Source of the DNA: Speluncibacter jeojiensis
GTDB taxonomy: Bacteria > Actinomycetota > Actinomycetes > Mycobacteriales > Mycobacteriaceae
Reading direction: 5' to 3'
Length of the DNA: 64,000 nt
Assembly: GCF_029589495.1 (NCBI RefSeq)
Contig: NZ_JAAIVF010000001.1
Location: forward strand, 682,001 to 746,000
Numbering within the stretch: the stretch's first letter is position 1; every line of letters begins with the position of its first letter. Shown here piece after piece: positions 53,821 through 62,368 of the stretch. The notes below the pieces were generated by a model, which was not told the origin of the DNA, did not search any database, and saw only the letters and a program-made list of their open reading frames with translations. Both the position numbers and the translations under genes were made by a program.

Positions 53821-54492
53821 ATGTTCAGCTGGACCGATGTCACCGACTCCTACACGGTGCCACAGTTCGACCACTCCGCGCTCGTGTTGATCGATGTGCA
53901 ACGCGATTTCCTCGACGGCGGTGCGCTGCCGGTCGCCGGCACCAGCGAGCGACTGCCCCAGATGCGGATGCTGGTCGAGGCGTTCCGCGCGGCCGGGCAC
54001 CCGATCGTGCACGTCGTGCGCCTGTACGACGGGGACGACGTCGCGCTGCTGCCGGACCTGCCCCGGCGGGCGACCATCGCGGCGGGCGCGCCGATCGTGC
54101 GGCCGGGCAGCGCGGGCTCGCAGATCGCGACCGAGCTGCTGCCGGCCGGGTCGCCGGATCTGGACACGGACCTGCTGCGCAGCGGTCACCTGCAGCCGCT
54201 GGGCGACGGCGAGTTCGCGATGTTCAAGCCCCGCTGGGACGCGTTCACCCGCACTCACCTCGACGGGTTCCTGCGGTCCGCCGGGGTCAGCACCGTGGTG
54301 ATCGCCGGCTGCAACTTCCCGAACTGTCCGCGGGCGAGCATCTACGGCGCGAGCAACCACGACTTCCGGACGCTGGTCGCCGCGGATGCGATCTCGGGCG
54401 CGACAGCGGAGCGGTTGGCCGAGTTGCGGACGCTGGGCGTGCCACACGCCGAGTCCGCGGAGATCGTCGCCGCACTGCGCGGGGACGCCTAG
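53821..54492 (+). CDS. isochorismatase-family cysteine hydrolase
   Basis: 223-residue cytosolic hydrolase of the isochorismatase-like fold. The presumed triad is visible: Asp25 in LVLIDVQRDF, Lys136 in MFKPRWDAF and Cys169 in CNFPNCPRASIYGAS. The start is ATG 53821, with an AGGGGG ribosome site at about 53811; the frame is open further upstream but without family similarity. Members act on isochorismate, nicotinamide, N-carbamoyl compounds or other amides. The LID(V/L)Q...GGAL pattern fits the broad group, and no specific substrate is proposed. The lipoprotein gene follows after 11 bp, suggesting one transcript. Confidence 0.88.
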   Translation: MFSWTDVTDSYTVPQFDHSALVLIDVQRDFLDGGALPVAGTSERLPQMRMLVEAFRAAGHPIVHVVRLYDGDDVALLPDLPRRATIAAGAPIVRPGSAGSQIATELLPAGSPDLDTDLLRSGHLQPLGDGEFAMFKPRWDAFTRTHLDGFLRSAGVSTVVIAGCNFPNCPRASIYGASNHDFRTLVAADAISGATAERLAELRTLGVPHAESAEIVAALRGDA

Positions 54493-54503
54493 GGTCGAGC
54501 GGT

Positions 54504-55085
54504 ATGCGGTGGCGATACGCGGCGGTGGCGGGGCTGGCCGGGCTGAGCCTGGTCGCCGGGTGCGCGTCCGACGGCGGCTCGACCGCCGCGAGTGCCACCT
54601 CGAGCGCTGCGCCGTCCACCGCGAACGCAACGGCCGCTCATGCCTCGGCGCCGATCGTCACGACGCCCGTACCGCCTCCGCCCGACCCGTTCGCCGGGCC
54701 GTCGCAGGACGTGAACGCCGCGGTCGTCGCCGGCCGCTACTCGTTCACCTCCCCCGACGGCGCATTCCGCTGCGCGATCGTCAGCGCCTCCGGGGCGCAC
54801 GCCGGAGGCGCGACCTGCCAGGGCACCACGGCCCCGATCCCGCCGCGCCCGGCCACCTGCGCCGTCGCGCAGCCGTGGGGCGACGGGATGCAGGTCGACG
54901 ACAGCGGCAGGGTCGGCTACCTGTGCGGCACGCTGCCGCCGGCCGAGAGCGCGCCGATCGTGGCGGACAGCGTGATCCACGCACTGGGGTTCACCTGCGT
55001 GGCGCATGCCGGATCGACGTACTGCCGCGACGACGTGTCCGAGCACGGGTTCCGGATCGCGCCGGATTCACACGCGGTGTTCTGA
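54504..55085 (+). CDS. putative lipoprotein
   Basis: 193 residues. The N-terminus MRWRYAAVAGLAGLSLVAGC is a lipoprotein signal with the lipobox LVAG-C, so Cys20 should be lipidated and the protein anchored outside the membrane. A Ser/Thr/Ala/Pro-rich linker follows to about residue 75, then a small domain with several Cys residues (in FRCAI, TCQG, TCAV, YLCG, FTCV and YCRDD) that could form disulfides. No function is recognised; similar short Cys-containing lipoproteins are common in Mycobacteriales. It ends 23 bp before the convergent MazF-type gene. Confidence 0.82.
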   Translation: MRWRYAAVAGLAGLSLVAGCASDGGSTAASATSSAAPSTANATAAHASAPIVTTPVPPPPDPFAGPSQDVNAAVVAGRYSFTSPDGAFRCAIVSASGAHAGGATCQGTTAPIPPRPATCAVAQPWGDGMQVDDSGRVGYLCGTLPPAESAPIVADSVIHALGFTCVAHAGSTYCRDDVSEHGFRIAPDSHAVF

Positions 55086-55108
55086 ACCAGCTCGCAACGC
55101 AGTACGGA

Positions 55109-55456
55109 TCACAGGTCGAGGTGAATGCGCATCGCGTCATCCAGGGCGTCCATCAGCGATGCCGGCACATGCCCCAAGACAGGGCCGACTCGACCCAGCG
55201 ACACCGCTCGAACCTGTTCTGCCTGGGCTTTCGAATCGACCCGCAACCCGACTTCATCTGCGGGTAGCAGCACTTGGAAGGGGTAGACGCGGTCGATGTT
55301 GCTGGTGATCGGCACCACGGTCACGACACCTCTGCCCAACCGCTCGGCGGCCGTGTTGGCCCGTTCATTGCTGACGATCACCGCTGGGCGACGCTTATTC
55401 GCCTCACTCCCACGCACCGGGTCGAAGTCGACGGCGCAGATCTCTCCGCGGCGCAC
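55109..55456 (-). CDS. mazF: MazF/PemK-type endoribonuclease toxin
   Basis: 115-residue toxin of the MazF/PemK family, which cleaves RNA at short motifs and halts growth. Family features: VRRGEICAVDFDPVRGSE at the start, then KRRPAVIVSN, VVTVVPITSN and VDSKAQAEQVRAV. The start is taken at GTG 55456, whose G is the last base of the antitoxin's TAG (TAGTG overlap), a typical toxin-antitoxin arrangement. The frame remains open upstream, but that part is Arg-rich out-of-frame translation of the antitoxin gene. Confidence 0.92.
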   Translation of the reverse strand: MRRGEICAVDFDPVRGSEANKRRPAVIVSNERANTAAERLGRGVVTVVPITSNIDRVYPFQVLLPADEVGLRVDSKAQAEQVRAVSLGRVGPVLGHVPASLMDALDDAMRIHLDL

Positions 55457-55674
55457 TACTCGAGCCCGTCGCCGCTGACCGCATCCCAGACGTCGCCGTC
55501 GCCGGCGGACTCCCATTCGGCCCAAGCATCCGCATAGTCCTGCTCCAGCCCCGCCTGGCGAAGCCCGCGAATTGCAGCGTGAATCGCCGCAGACCGAGAC
55601 TTGTAGAGGCCCCGGCGCACGCGGTCGTCGATCAACGCCACATCATCGTCCGGCAGACTCACACTGACTTTCAT
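55456..55674 (-). CDS. MazE-like antitoxin of the ribbon-helix-helix type
   Basis: 72-residue antitoxin. MKVSVSLPDDDVALIDDRV followed by KSRSAAIHAAIRGLR is a ribbon-helix-helix DNA-binding fold (strand, two helices) that would dimerise and bind its own promoter. The acidic C-terminal tail (AEWESAGDGDVWDAV) would wrap the toxin. I chose ATG 55674 because homologues begin MKVSVSL. An in-frame ATG at 55698 would add 8 residues and overlap the ribokinase-family gene by 14 bp. No strong ribosome site decides between them. Confidence 0.88.
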   Translation of the reverse strand: MKVSVSLPDDDVALIDDRVRRGLYKSRSAAIHAAIRGLRQAGLEQDYADAWAEWESAGDGDVWDAVSGDGLE

Positions 55675-55684
55675 ACCAATTAGG

Positions 55685-56602
55685 CTACTTTGAGTCATAC
55701 CCCAATGCCACCATCACAACCTGACTCGCCGTCGGATAGGACGCCTGCGCGCCCACACGGGTGGCGGCGATCGCGCCGACCAGCGCCGCGAACCGGGCCG
55801 CGTCGACCAACCGGTCCCCTGCCGCGAGGCGGTGGGCAAGCGCCCCGGTGAAGGCGTCGCCGCAACCCGTGGTGTCGACCACCTCGACCGGCACCGCCGG
55901 GACCGTGGTGACCGCCCCGGCGTCGAGCACCACAGCGCCGTCGCCGCCGAGCGTCACGACCGCGCGGTCGATGCCGCGTCCGGACAGGCTGCGGCGCACG
56001 GCTTCCCAGTCGCCGTCGACCCGGCCCCAGCCGAGAAACCGTGCGGCCTCGTGTTCGTTGACCAGCAGCACGTCGGTCAGCCGAAGCAACTCGTCCGGTA
56101 CCGCCGCATACGGCGACAGGTTCAGGACCACCGCCGCGCCGGACTCGTGGCCGCGGCGCGCCGCGGCCAGCACGGTCTCCATCGGCACCTCCAAGGCCAG
56201 GCACAGCACCGCCGCGCCCTCGAACACCGCCGCGGGCAGATGCGCGGGCGTGAGCTGCGCGTTCGCCCCGGGTGAGAGCACGATGGTGTTCTCGCCGGCC
56301 CGGTCCACGGTGATCACGGCGACCCCGGTGGCGACGCCGTCGAGCGATTCGACCGCGGTCGCGACGCCGGCCCGACGGGTCCGTTCGAGCAGGAAGCGGC
56401 CGTGCGCATCGGAGCCGACCGCGCCGACCAGCACGACCGACGCGCCGAGCAACGCGGCCGCCGCGGCCTGGTTGGAGCTCTTGCCGCCGGCCTCGGTCAC
56501 CAGGTCCGTGCCGGTGACGGTCTCGCCCGCGGCGGGCAGTCGCGCGGTGCGGACCACCAGGTCGGCGTTGAGGGAGCCGACGACCAGTACCCGGCCCGTC
56601 AC
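55685..56602 (-). CDS. rbsK: PfkB-family sugar kinase, probable ribokinase
   Basis: 305-residue ATP-dependent sugar kinase, of standard length. The N-terminal half has the ribokinase substrate signature VVGSLNADLVVR and GGKSSNQAAAAALLGA; the usual form is GGKGANQA, so two residues differ in the glycine motif. The C-terminal PfkB signature DTTGCGDAFTGAL supplies the catalytic Asp. Likely product ribose 5-phosphate, though related sugars or nucleosides are possible. It starts at GTG 56602, overlapping the TGA of the upstream kinase gene (GTGA), so the two are translationally coupled. No ribose transporter or RbsD is nearby. Confidence 0.88.
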   Translation of the reverse strand: MTGRVLVVGSLNADLVVRTARLPAAGETVTGTDLVTEAGGKSSNQAAAAALLGASVVLVGAVGSDAHGRFLLERTRRAGVATAVESLDGVATGVAVITVDRAGENTIVLSPGANAQLTPAHLPAAVFEGAAVLCLALEVPMETVLAAARRGHESGAAVVLNLSPYAAVPDELLRLTDVLLVNEHEAARFLGWGRVDGDWEAVRRSLSGRGIDRAVVTLGGDGAVVLDAGAVTTVPAVPVEVVDTTGCGDAFTGALAHRLAAGDRLVDAARFAALVGAIAATRVGAQASYPTASQVVMVALGYDSK

Positions 56603-59004
56603 CGCGCCCGCCAGCGGTGGGTGAACTGACGGCGCATCTGCTCGGCCTTCTGCAACGCGGACTTGGCCGGCCCGGCGCGGTCGAGCACGTCGTTGGCCCA
56701 GCCGACCGCCGTCTGCAGTTCCGGCCGCGAGCCGACGACCTGGGCGGGCAGCTTGCCGACGATCCCCAGCAGGGTCGAGACCTGCGATTGCTCGATCAGC
56801 TCACCCTTGCCGGCCGCGACCAGTTCCGCGGCCAGGTCCTCGTCGCCGGCGGCCAGCGCATGGTCGACGGCCTCGCTGAGGTGGCCGTTCGCCGCGAACC
56901 AGTCGGCGGCCGTCCGGTGCAGTCGCCGCAACCGCTCCGGGTCCTCGCGCTCGAGCCGGCGGCGCAGGAACTGGGCGAACAGGTGGTGGTAGCGGAACCA
57001 GCTGCGGTCGGCGTCGACGGGACGCAGGAACAGGTCCCGGGCCTCGACCTCGTCGAGCAGCGCCTGCCCGTCGGACGCGCCGGACAGCGCCGAGGCGAGG
57101 TCGCCGCAGATGCGGTCGGTGACCGCGGTGTCCAGCAGGAACTCCAGCAGGCTCGGCTCCAGCGAGTCCAGCACGTTCTCGGTGAGGTACTCGCCGATCG
57201 CGAAGTGCCCGCCGGTCAGGTGCCCGAGCAGCTCGGCCGCGTTGGACTGGCCGCGCAGCGACAGCGCCGTCAGCTGCATCGCCGCGACCCAGCCGTCGGT
57301 GACCGTGACGACCGCGTCGGCCTCCTCCGTGGTGAGCGACAGCCCCGGCACGCCGGCGAGGAACTCCCGCGCCTCGGCGTCGTCGAAACGCAGTTCCTGC
57401 GCGTCGATCTCGACCAGGTCGTCGCGCACCCGCATCCGTCCGAGCGGCAGCCGTGAGCGCGACCGTCCGACCACCACGAGCCGCAGCCGGTCGTGGCTGT
57501 TGTCGAGCAGGAACTCCAGCGCGGCGGCGGTGGCGTCGGAGTCGACGAGCTGCCAGTCGTCGATCACCACCGTCAGCCGCTCGCCGGTCTCCTCGACCTC
57601 GTCGATGAGCGCCGAGATCACCTCACGGACCGCGTCGTCGCCGTGCTGCTCGAGGACCGCTTCCAGCTCGCCGGCCAGCTGCGGCCGGACCGCGCGGATG
57701 GCCTCGATCAGGTGGACCAGGAACCAGGTGACGTTGTTGTCGTCGCGGTCGGCGGTCAGCCAGGCGACGCCGACACCGTCGCCGGCGAGCGCGTCGCTCC
57801 ACTGCGCAGCAAGCGTGGTCTTGCCGAAGCCGGTCGGCCCGTGGATCAACGCCAGCCGGCGGCCGCCCCCCTCGGCGAGGTCCTCGATCAGGCGGTCGCG
57901 AGGCACCAGCCGGCGGGTCGGCGCCGGTGGCCGGAACCGTGTGGCGGGGGCGGCCGGCGTGTGCATGGCGGCGATGCGGCGGCTGGTCCGCCCGGTCCGG
58001 TGCGCGGGCGGGTGAGCACCCGCAGTCGGGCGGGCCGGCACGGCCATCGTGGGCTGGCACGCTCCGCCGGTATCGGGCGCCGACGTCTCCGGCGGCGCGA
58101 CCGACTCCGGGACCGGAAGCTCGTCGACGGGCAGGTCCAGCTCCCGCTGCGCCTGCCGCAGCAGCTCGCCGAAGGCGGCCGCGGACGGTGGCCGGCTCTC
58201 CGGGTCCCGCGCCATGGCGGCCTCGATCGCGACAGACAGCGCGTCGGGCAACCCGTCCCCGCGCAGGTCGGGCAGCGGGTCGCGGGTGATGCGCAGGAAC
58301 TGGGCGACGACCTGCTCGCCGCTGTGCCGCTCATAGGCGGCATGCCCGGTGACCGCCGCGAACAGTGTGGCACCCAGGCTGTAGACGTCGGCGGCCGCCG
58401 TGGACTGCTGCCCCTGCAGCACCTCCGGGGCGGTGAAGGCCGGCGAGCCGCTGATCATGCCGGAGGTGGTCTCGAAGCCGCCGGCGACGCGGGCGATGCC
58501 GAAATCGGTCAGCTGCGGCTCGCCGTAGTCGGTGACCAAGATGTTCGCGGGCTTGACGTCGCGGTGCAGCATGCCCAGCCGGTGCGCGGTCTCCAGGGCG
58601 CCCGCGATCTTCACCCCGACCGACAGGGCCGCGCCCGCCGTGAGCGGCCCCTTCGTCCGGATCTTCTCCTCGAGCGAGCCGCGGGAGTGGTACTGCATGA
58701 CGATGAACGGCCGCCCGGAGTCGGTGACGCCCGCCTGGTACACGTTGACGATGTTGGGGTGCCCGGACAGCCGGCCCATCGCGTGTTCCTCGCGGACGAA
58801 CCGCTCGAGGTTCTCCTCGTCGAGTTCCGTCGTGAGGACCTTGATCGCGACCGTGCGGTCGAGCGAGGGCTGGCGGGCCCGGTAGACAACGCCGAATCCA
58901 CCGCGGCCGATCTCTGTGATGTCGGCATAGCCGAGCGCAGCGAGTTCCCGCGTGATCGACGTGCTGCGATCACGCTCCCCCGCCGACGGATCCGAATCGG
59001 TCAT
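56599..59004 (-). CDS. PknK-like Ser/Thr kinase with MalT-type ATPase, short C-terminus
   Basis: 801 residues from ATG 59004. Residues about 25-280 are a Hanks-type kinase: glycine loop GRGGFG (34-39), ATP lysine 55 in VAIK, HRDVKPAN (147-154) and DFG (167-169), all intact. A Pro-rich linker leads to an AAA/STAND ATPase of the MalT type, with Walker A GPTGFGKTT near residue 392 and a likely Walker B region VVIDDW. The protein stops soon after a helical segment (LQTAVGWANDVL). PknK of Mycobacterium tuberculosis, which regulates growth and transcription, is about 1,110 residues, so roughly 300 C-terminal residues are missing. There is no transmembrane segment, so it is a cytosolic sensor kinase. 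It is the first gene of the four-gene chain. Confidence 0.9.
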   Translation of the reverse strand: MTDSDPSAGERDRSTSITRELAALGYADITEIGRGGFGVVYRARQPSLDRTVAIKVLTTELDEENLERFVREEHAMGRLSGHPNIVNVYQAGVTDSGRPFIVMQYHSRGSLEEKIRTKGPLTAGAALSVGVKIAGALETAHRLGMLHRDVKPANILVTDYGEPQLTDFGIARVAGGFETTSGMISGSPAFTAPEVLQGQQSTAAADVYSLGATLFAAVTGHAAYERHSGEQVVAQFLRITRDPLPDLRGDGLPDALSVAIEAAMARDPESRPPSAAAFGELLRQAQRELDLPVDELPVPESVAPPETSAPDTGGACQPTMAVPARPTAGAHPPAHRTGRTSRRIAAMHTPAAPATRFRPPAPTRRLVPRDRLIEDLAEGGGRRLALIHGPTGFGKTTLAAQWSDALAGDGVGVAWLTADRDDNNVTWFLVHLIEAIRAVRPQLAGELEAVLEQHGDDAVREVISALIDEVEETGERLTVVIDDWQLVDSDATAAALEFLLDNSHDRLRLVVVGRSRSRLPLGRMRVRDDLVEIDAQELRFDDAEAREFLAGVPGLSLTTEEADAVVTVTDGWVAAMQLTALSLRGQSNAAELLGHLTGGHFAIGEYLTENVLDSLEPSLLEFLLDTAVTDRICGDLASALSGASDGQALLDEVEARDLFLRPVDADRSWFRYHHLFAQFLRRRLEREDPERLRRLHRTAADWFAANGHLSEAVDHALAAGDEDLAAELVAAGKGELIEQSQVSTLLGIVGKLPAQVVGSRPELQTAVGWANDVLDRAGPAKSALQKAEQMRRQFTHRWRAR

Positions 59005-59064
59005 CGCTCACCCGGGTAGGCGTCTCGTCTGCATCAGATGCCCCGAGGATAGCCCGGGCGGCCG

Positions 59065-60492
59065 TCAGATAGTGGCTCCGACAGCCTCGGCGAGGTCGTC
59101 GAACGCCTGGCTGAGCAGTTCGGCATACCGCCGCGTATCCGGCATGACCTCACGGTCGACGGAGAACGCGACCGTGAGCCGGTCGTCGACAGACGAAACG
59201 AAATGGTTCAGCATCTCCATGTCGCCGATGGCGAGCACTCCGAACGCGTCGACGAGCGGGGCACCACAGAACTGCAGGTCCGGGTTGCCGCGCGGGACGT
59301 TGGAGATCATCGTGTTGCCGAGTGCGACGGTCTTCCCTGGCTGCCGCCTCGCCGCGGCCTTGCCTGCAAGGCGGACCATGAACGCCGGCACCGAGTCGGC
59401 GATCTGCCCGAGACGTACGACCTTTTCGTGCCTTTGGCGACGCTTCTCCGATTGCGCGGACGCATGGATTCGACGGAGCCGTTCGCGGGGATCGGAAATG
59501 TCCGTATGCAGGTCCACCGACATCAGCGAAAACTGGTTTGCGGCGTCAAGGTTGCGATCGGAATTTCGCCACGACATCGGGACCGTCGCGCCGAGAGTAT
59601 CGTCGGGTCGCTCCCCGATCTCCTCCAGGTAGGAGCCCAGCGCGAGCGAGATCGCAGCCATGGCGGCGTCGTTCACCGTGGCGTCGTCAACTGCGGATCC
59701 GATCGCGCGCACTGTATTCAGATCGGTGGCGACAACCCCTACCGTCGCTTTGCCGGAATATGCTCCATTGAACCGTGTAGCCGGCCAATTCTGGGTCGGG
59801 GCCTGCAGTTCGCCCCGCCTGCCGGCATCGGCTACGCCGCGAGACGCGACAACGCCCTTCGCCATGCCGGTCATAAACCGCAGGAGCGCCCACGGCAGTT
59901 TCAGCGCGGCAGCCGACAGGAGTCGCCACCCGGCAGTCCTCGAGGCTTGATCGGAGAGCGCGGACGATGGGCACTCGTCAGCAAACAGGCCCTTGCCCAG
60001 ATCAACTGTCCGAACGCCGTCACCTGCCGAATGATGGAACGTGAGGACTGCGGCCGTCATACTCGCGGGCATGCCCGCAACTCCGTGAATCCCAGTGACG
60101 ATCTGCATTCGCCACGGCGGCCGCCCGAGATCAATTGGCATTTCCAACGCTGCGGCAACGGCCCCCTCGACAGGGCGCCAACCGGACTCGCCGGCGACGT
60201 CGACCGTGATGTGATCGGATACCCGGAAGTCACGGTCGTCCACCCACACCGGAAAATCCAGATCAAGGGGAAGCCGCATCAATTTTCGCCGAAAGATCGG
60301 ATCGCAGCCGATCCGACTGGACAGCCAGTCGGTGACCATCTGCACATCAACCGACTCTCCATCTTCGACCGTTGCGTCAAATAGCCAAACATCGACGACA
60401 TTCGGTATGTTCACGAGGTTTTCCGCATATACATGTGCGGCGTCCGTCATCTGAAGCCGGTCAATCTTGCCGATAGATTGCAGCATATGCAT
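59065..60492 (-). CDS. WS/DGAT-family acyltransferase, copy 1
   Basis: 475-residue wax ester synthase/diacylglycerol acyltransferase-type enzyme that would join acyl-CoA to an alcohol or diacylglycerol. The active-site motif HHSAGDG is at residues 153-159 and the second family motif (VNDAAMAAI) lies about 130 residues later; the C-terminal TMISNVPRGNP and DRLTVAFS segments are also typical. The N-terminus is slightly unusual (MHMLQSIGKIDRLQMTDAAHVYAEN) where most members begin near a LSxxDAxF motif. The start ATG 60492 has only a weak GGGA site. The next gene upstream is a second copy of the family across a 368-bp gap. Confidence 0.9.
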   Translation of the reverse strand: MHMLQSIGKIDRLQMTDAAHVYAENLVNIPNVVDVWLFDATVEDGESVDVQMVTDWLSSRIGCDPIFRRKLMRLPLDLDFPVWVDDRDFRVSDHITVDVAGESGWRPVEGAVAAALEMPIDLGRPPWRMQIVTGIHGVAGMPASMTAAVLTFHHSAGDGVRTVDLGKGLFADECPSSALSDQASRTAGWRLLSAAALKLPWALLRFMTGMAKGVVASRGVADAGRRGELQAPTQNWPATRFNGAYSGKATVGVVATDLNTVRAIGSAVDDATVNDAAMAAISLALGSYLEEIGERPDDTLGATVPMSWRNSDRNLDAANQFSLMSVDLHTDISDPRERLRRIHASAQSEKRRQRHEKVVRLGQIADSVPAFMVRLAGKAAARRQPGKTVALGNTMISNVPRGNPDLQFCGAPLVDAFGVLAIGDMEMLNHFVSSVDDRLTVAFSVDREVMPDTRRYAELLSQAFDDLAEAVGATI

Positions 60493-60860
60493 CAGCAGAA
60501 TTCCCGTAGATCAGTAATGGCCACACCCGAGCAAATCCGAGCAAAATCACACGGTAGCGTCGACAGTGAATTCATTCATTCGATAGTAAACGAGTGAAAC
60601 TCTAATCCCAACCGGACTTAAGTCCAATTCAAACCCATGGAACGGACCGATAGTTCAGAGACGATTTGCGACTCATCCACTGAAATTGGCATGCCATCAC
60701 AGCACTGGGCATGAGGTCATAATTTAAGCGCGAATCCGCAAACTGTTCTCAATAGAAGTCATCACATGCGGTGGCCCGCCACAGTGATTCGGCACACCCC
60801 GTAACCGGACTTGCCTACCGTCGGCCCAGCACCGCGCCCGGACAAGCCGTCCATACCACG
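60493..60860. other. AT-rich intergenic region between the two acyltransferase genes
   Basis: 368 bp with no credible gene and clearly lower GC than anything else in the window. On the minus strand TTGGAC (60627-60622) and TAGAGT (60604-60599), 17 bp apart, could form a promoter for acyltransferase copy 1, about 110 bp upstream of its start. No terminator hairpin for copy 2 was identified with confidence. Confidence 0.5.
60614..60625. promoter_or_regulatory. 12-bp palindrome, possible operator
   Basis: Perfect palindrome GGACTTAAGTCC. It overlaps the proposed -35 element of acyltransferase copy 1, a position suited to a dimeric regulator. One palindrome of this length can occur by chance, so the call is tentative. 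Confidence 0.3.
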
Positions 60861-62291
60861 CTATTTCAACACCTCAGCAGACCCGCCGAACTGCGCAAAC
60901 GCGTCCGCAAGCAAGCCGGCATACCGATCCACGTCCGGCATGGCGGCCAGATCGGCCGACACCGTCAGGGTGAGTGACTCACCAATCGAGGCGATCATGT
61001 GGCTCAGTGCCATCCCCCGGTCGAGCAGCGGAAGACAACTGATCGCGACGACCGTGGCATCGCCCAGCGCCAAGCCAGGCGCTTCCCGCATATAGTTCGA
61101 CACCGTGGTGTTGGACAACTGCACCGTCGTCGCGGCGGGACGGCTTCGACGCTCCAGCCAAGCCGCGCTTCGCGCGACCCATGCCGGCGTCGCCGCGGCA
61201 CAATCCATCGACTCGACGAACGGCGACAATTCCTTGCGTGCCTTCTCCGATCGGACAGAATCATTGATCGCTTTGAGCCGCAGGACTGGATCCTCGACGT
61301 CGGTATGAAGGTCGACGATCATCGGCGTGAAGTTGTTCGCCGAGCCGGATGAGCGCAGACCGCGCATCGATTTCGGAACCATGGCGGCCAGGGAATCCTC
61401 CGGAAGCTCACGCTCCTTGATGAGGTACTCACGGAGGGCACCAGCAACCACCGCAAGCATCACATCGTTCACCGTCACATCACCGACAGCGGTCCGCACG
61501 TCACGCACCTCGGCCATGTCGAAGGTGACCACGGCGATTCCGCGACCCGAGGACAGCTTTCCGTTGAACCGTGTCCGGGGCCTTGTCGGCTGTGGCGCAA
61601 CCACTTCGCCGGCCTCGACGGCGGCCTGGGCGTCGACTCGCAACTTGGCGAGCCGCTTCTTCGCCTCGGTGTAGTCCCGCCACTGATGCGGAACGCTCGT
61701 AAGAGCGTTCCGCAGGGACCGCCTCGCTGTCCCCACCCCCGGCATCCCGAGAGGATCGCCCTCAACCCGCGAATCCAGGAGCACCCGGGCAACGTCGGCG
61801 CCACCGATCCCGTCGCACGCACTGTGATGGATCTTCACCGCGAGTGCGCTCGCACCGTCCGGAAGGCCGTCGACACCGCGGATCCCATGGAGTAGGTGCA
61901 CCTCCCACGGGGCTTTGCCCAGGTCGAGTCGCCTTGCCGCGATCCCGGCCAGACGCCCTCGCAACGGCTCCCAGCCATTTCCCTTGACCTCGGACACGAA
62001 GACATGTTCGCCAAGGTCGAAATCAGTGGCGAGAACCCAAGCGGGACTGTCGATCTCGAACGGCCACCTTCGCAGCCGATGCGTGAGAATCGGCGCCTGC
62101 GCCAGCCGATCGCCGATCCAACGGCAGAGCTCAGGTCGACTCATCTGATCATCGCCCAATCGCGCAGTATCAAGAAAGTAGACGTTCACCGTCGCCTGCG
62201 TCGCCTGGTCGGTCTCGTGGTAGACGAACGCCGTATCCAACGCCGAGAGCGAATAGCATCCACCCGCTTCGGTATCTGCCCGGTCTGCCAT
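60861..62291 (-). CDS. WS/DGAT-family acyltransferase, copy 2
   Basis: 476 residues, a wax ester synthase/diacylglycerol acyltransferase-type enzyme. The active-site motif HHSACDG is at residues 155-161, with VNDVMLAVV and TTVSNYMREAPG further on. The start is placed at ATG 62291 because GGGGGCG precedes it at good spacing and the classic N-terminal segment YSLSALDTAFVYHE follows; the frame is open for 11 more codons upstream without a better site. It shares the fold, but only moderate sequence, with copy 1. The substrates (triacylglycerol, wax ester or another acylated alcohol) cannot be told apart by sequence. The GT2 gene lies 77 bp upstream on the same strand. Confidence 0.92.
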   Translation of the reverse strand: MADRADTEAGGCYSLSALDTAFVYHETDQATQATVNVYFLDTARLGDDQMSRPELCRWIGDRLAQAPILTHRLRRWPFEIDSPAWVLATDFDLGEHVFVSEVKGNGWEPLRGRLAGIAARRLDLGKAPWEVHLLHGIRGVDGLPDGASALAVKIHHSACDGIGGADVARVLLDSRVEGDPLGMPGVGTARRSLRNALTSVPHQWRDYTEAKKRLAKLRVDAQAAVEAGEVVAPQPTRPRTRFNGKLSSGRGIAVVTFDMAEVRDVRTAVGDVTVNDVMLAVVAGALREYLIKERELPEDSLAAMVPKSMRGLRSSGSANNFTPMIVDLHTDVEDPVLRLKAINDSVRSEKARKELSPFVESMDCAAATPAWVARSAAWLERRSRPAATTVQLSNTTVSNYMREAPGLALGDATVVAISCLPLLDRGMALSHMIASIGESLTLTVSADLAAMPDVDRYAGLLADAFAQFGGSAEVLK

Positions 62292-62368
62292 GAACGCCCC
62301 CATCTGTGTTCGACTACAAACCAACGGCCGAATTCACCCGCCTGGCCGTGTTGGACTAATGGGAGGTA

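Noticed and set aside
55457-55525. Longer N-terminus for the MazF-type toxin
   Set aside because: The extension is the antitoxin gene read in another frame, giving Arg-rich residues. GTG 55456 gives the family start VRRGEI.
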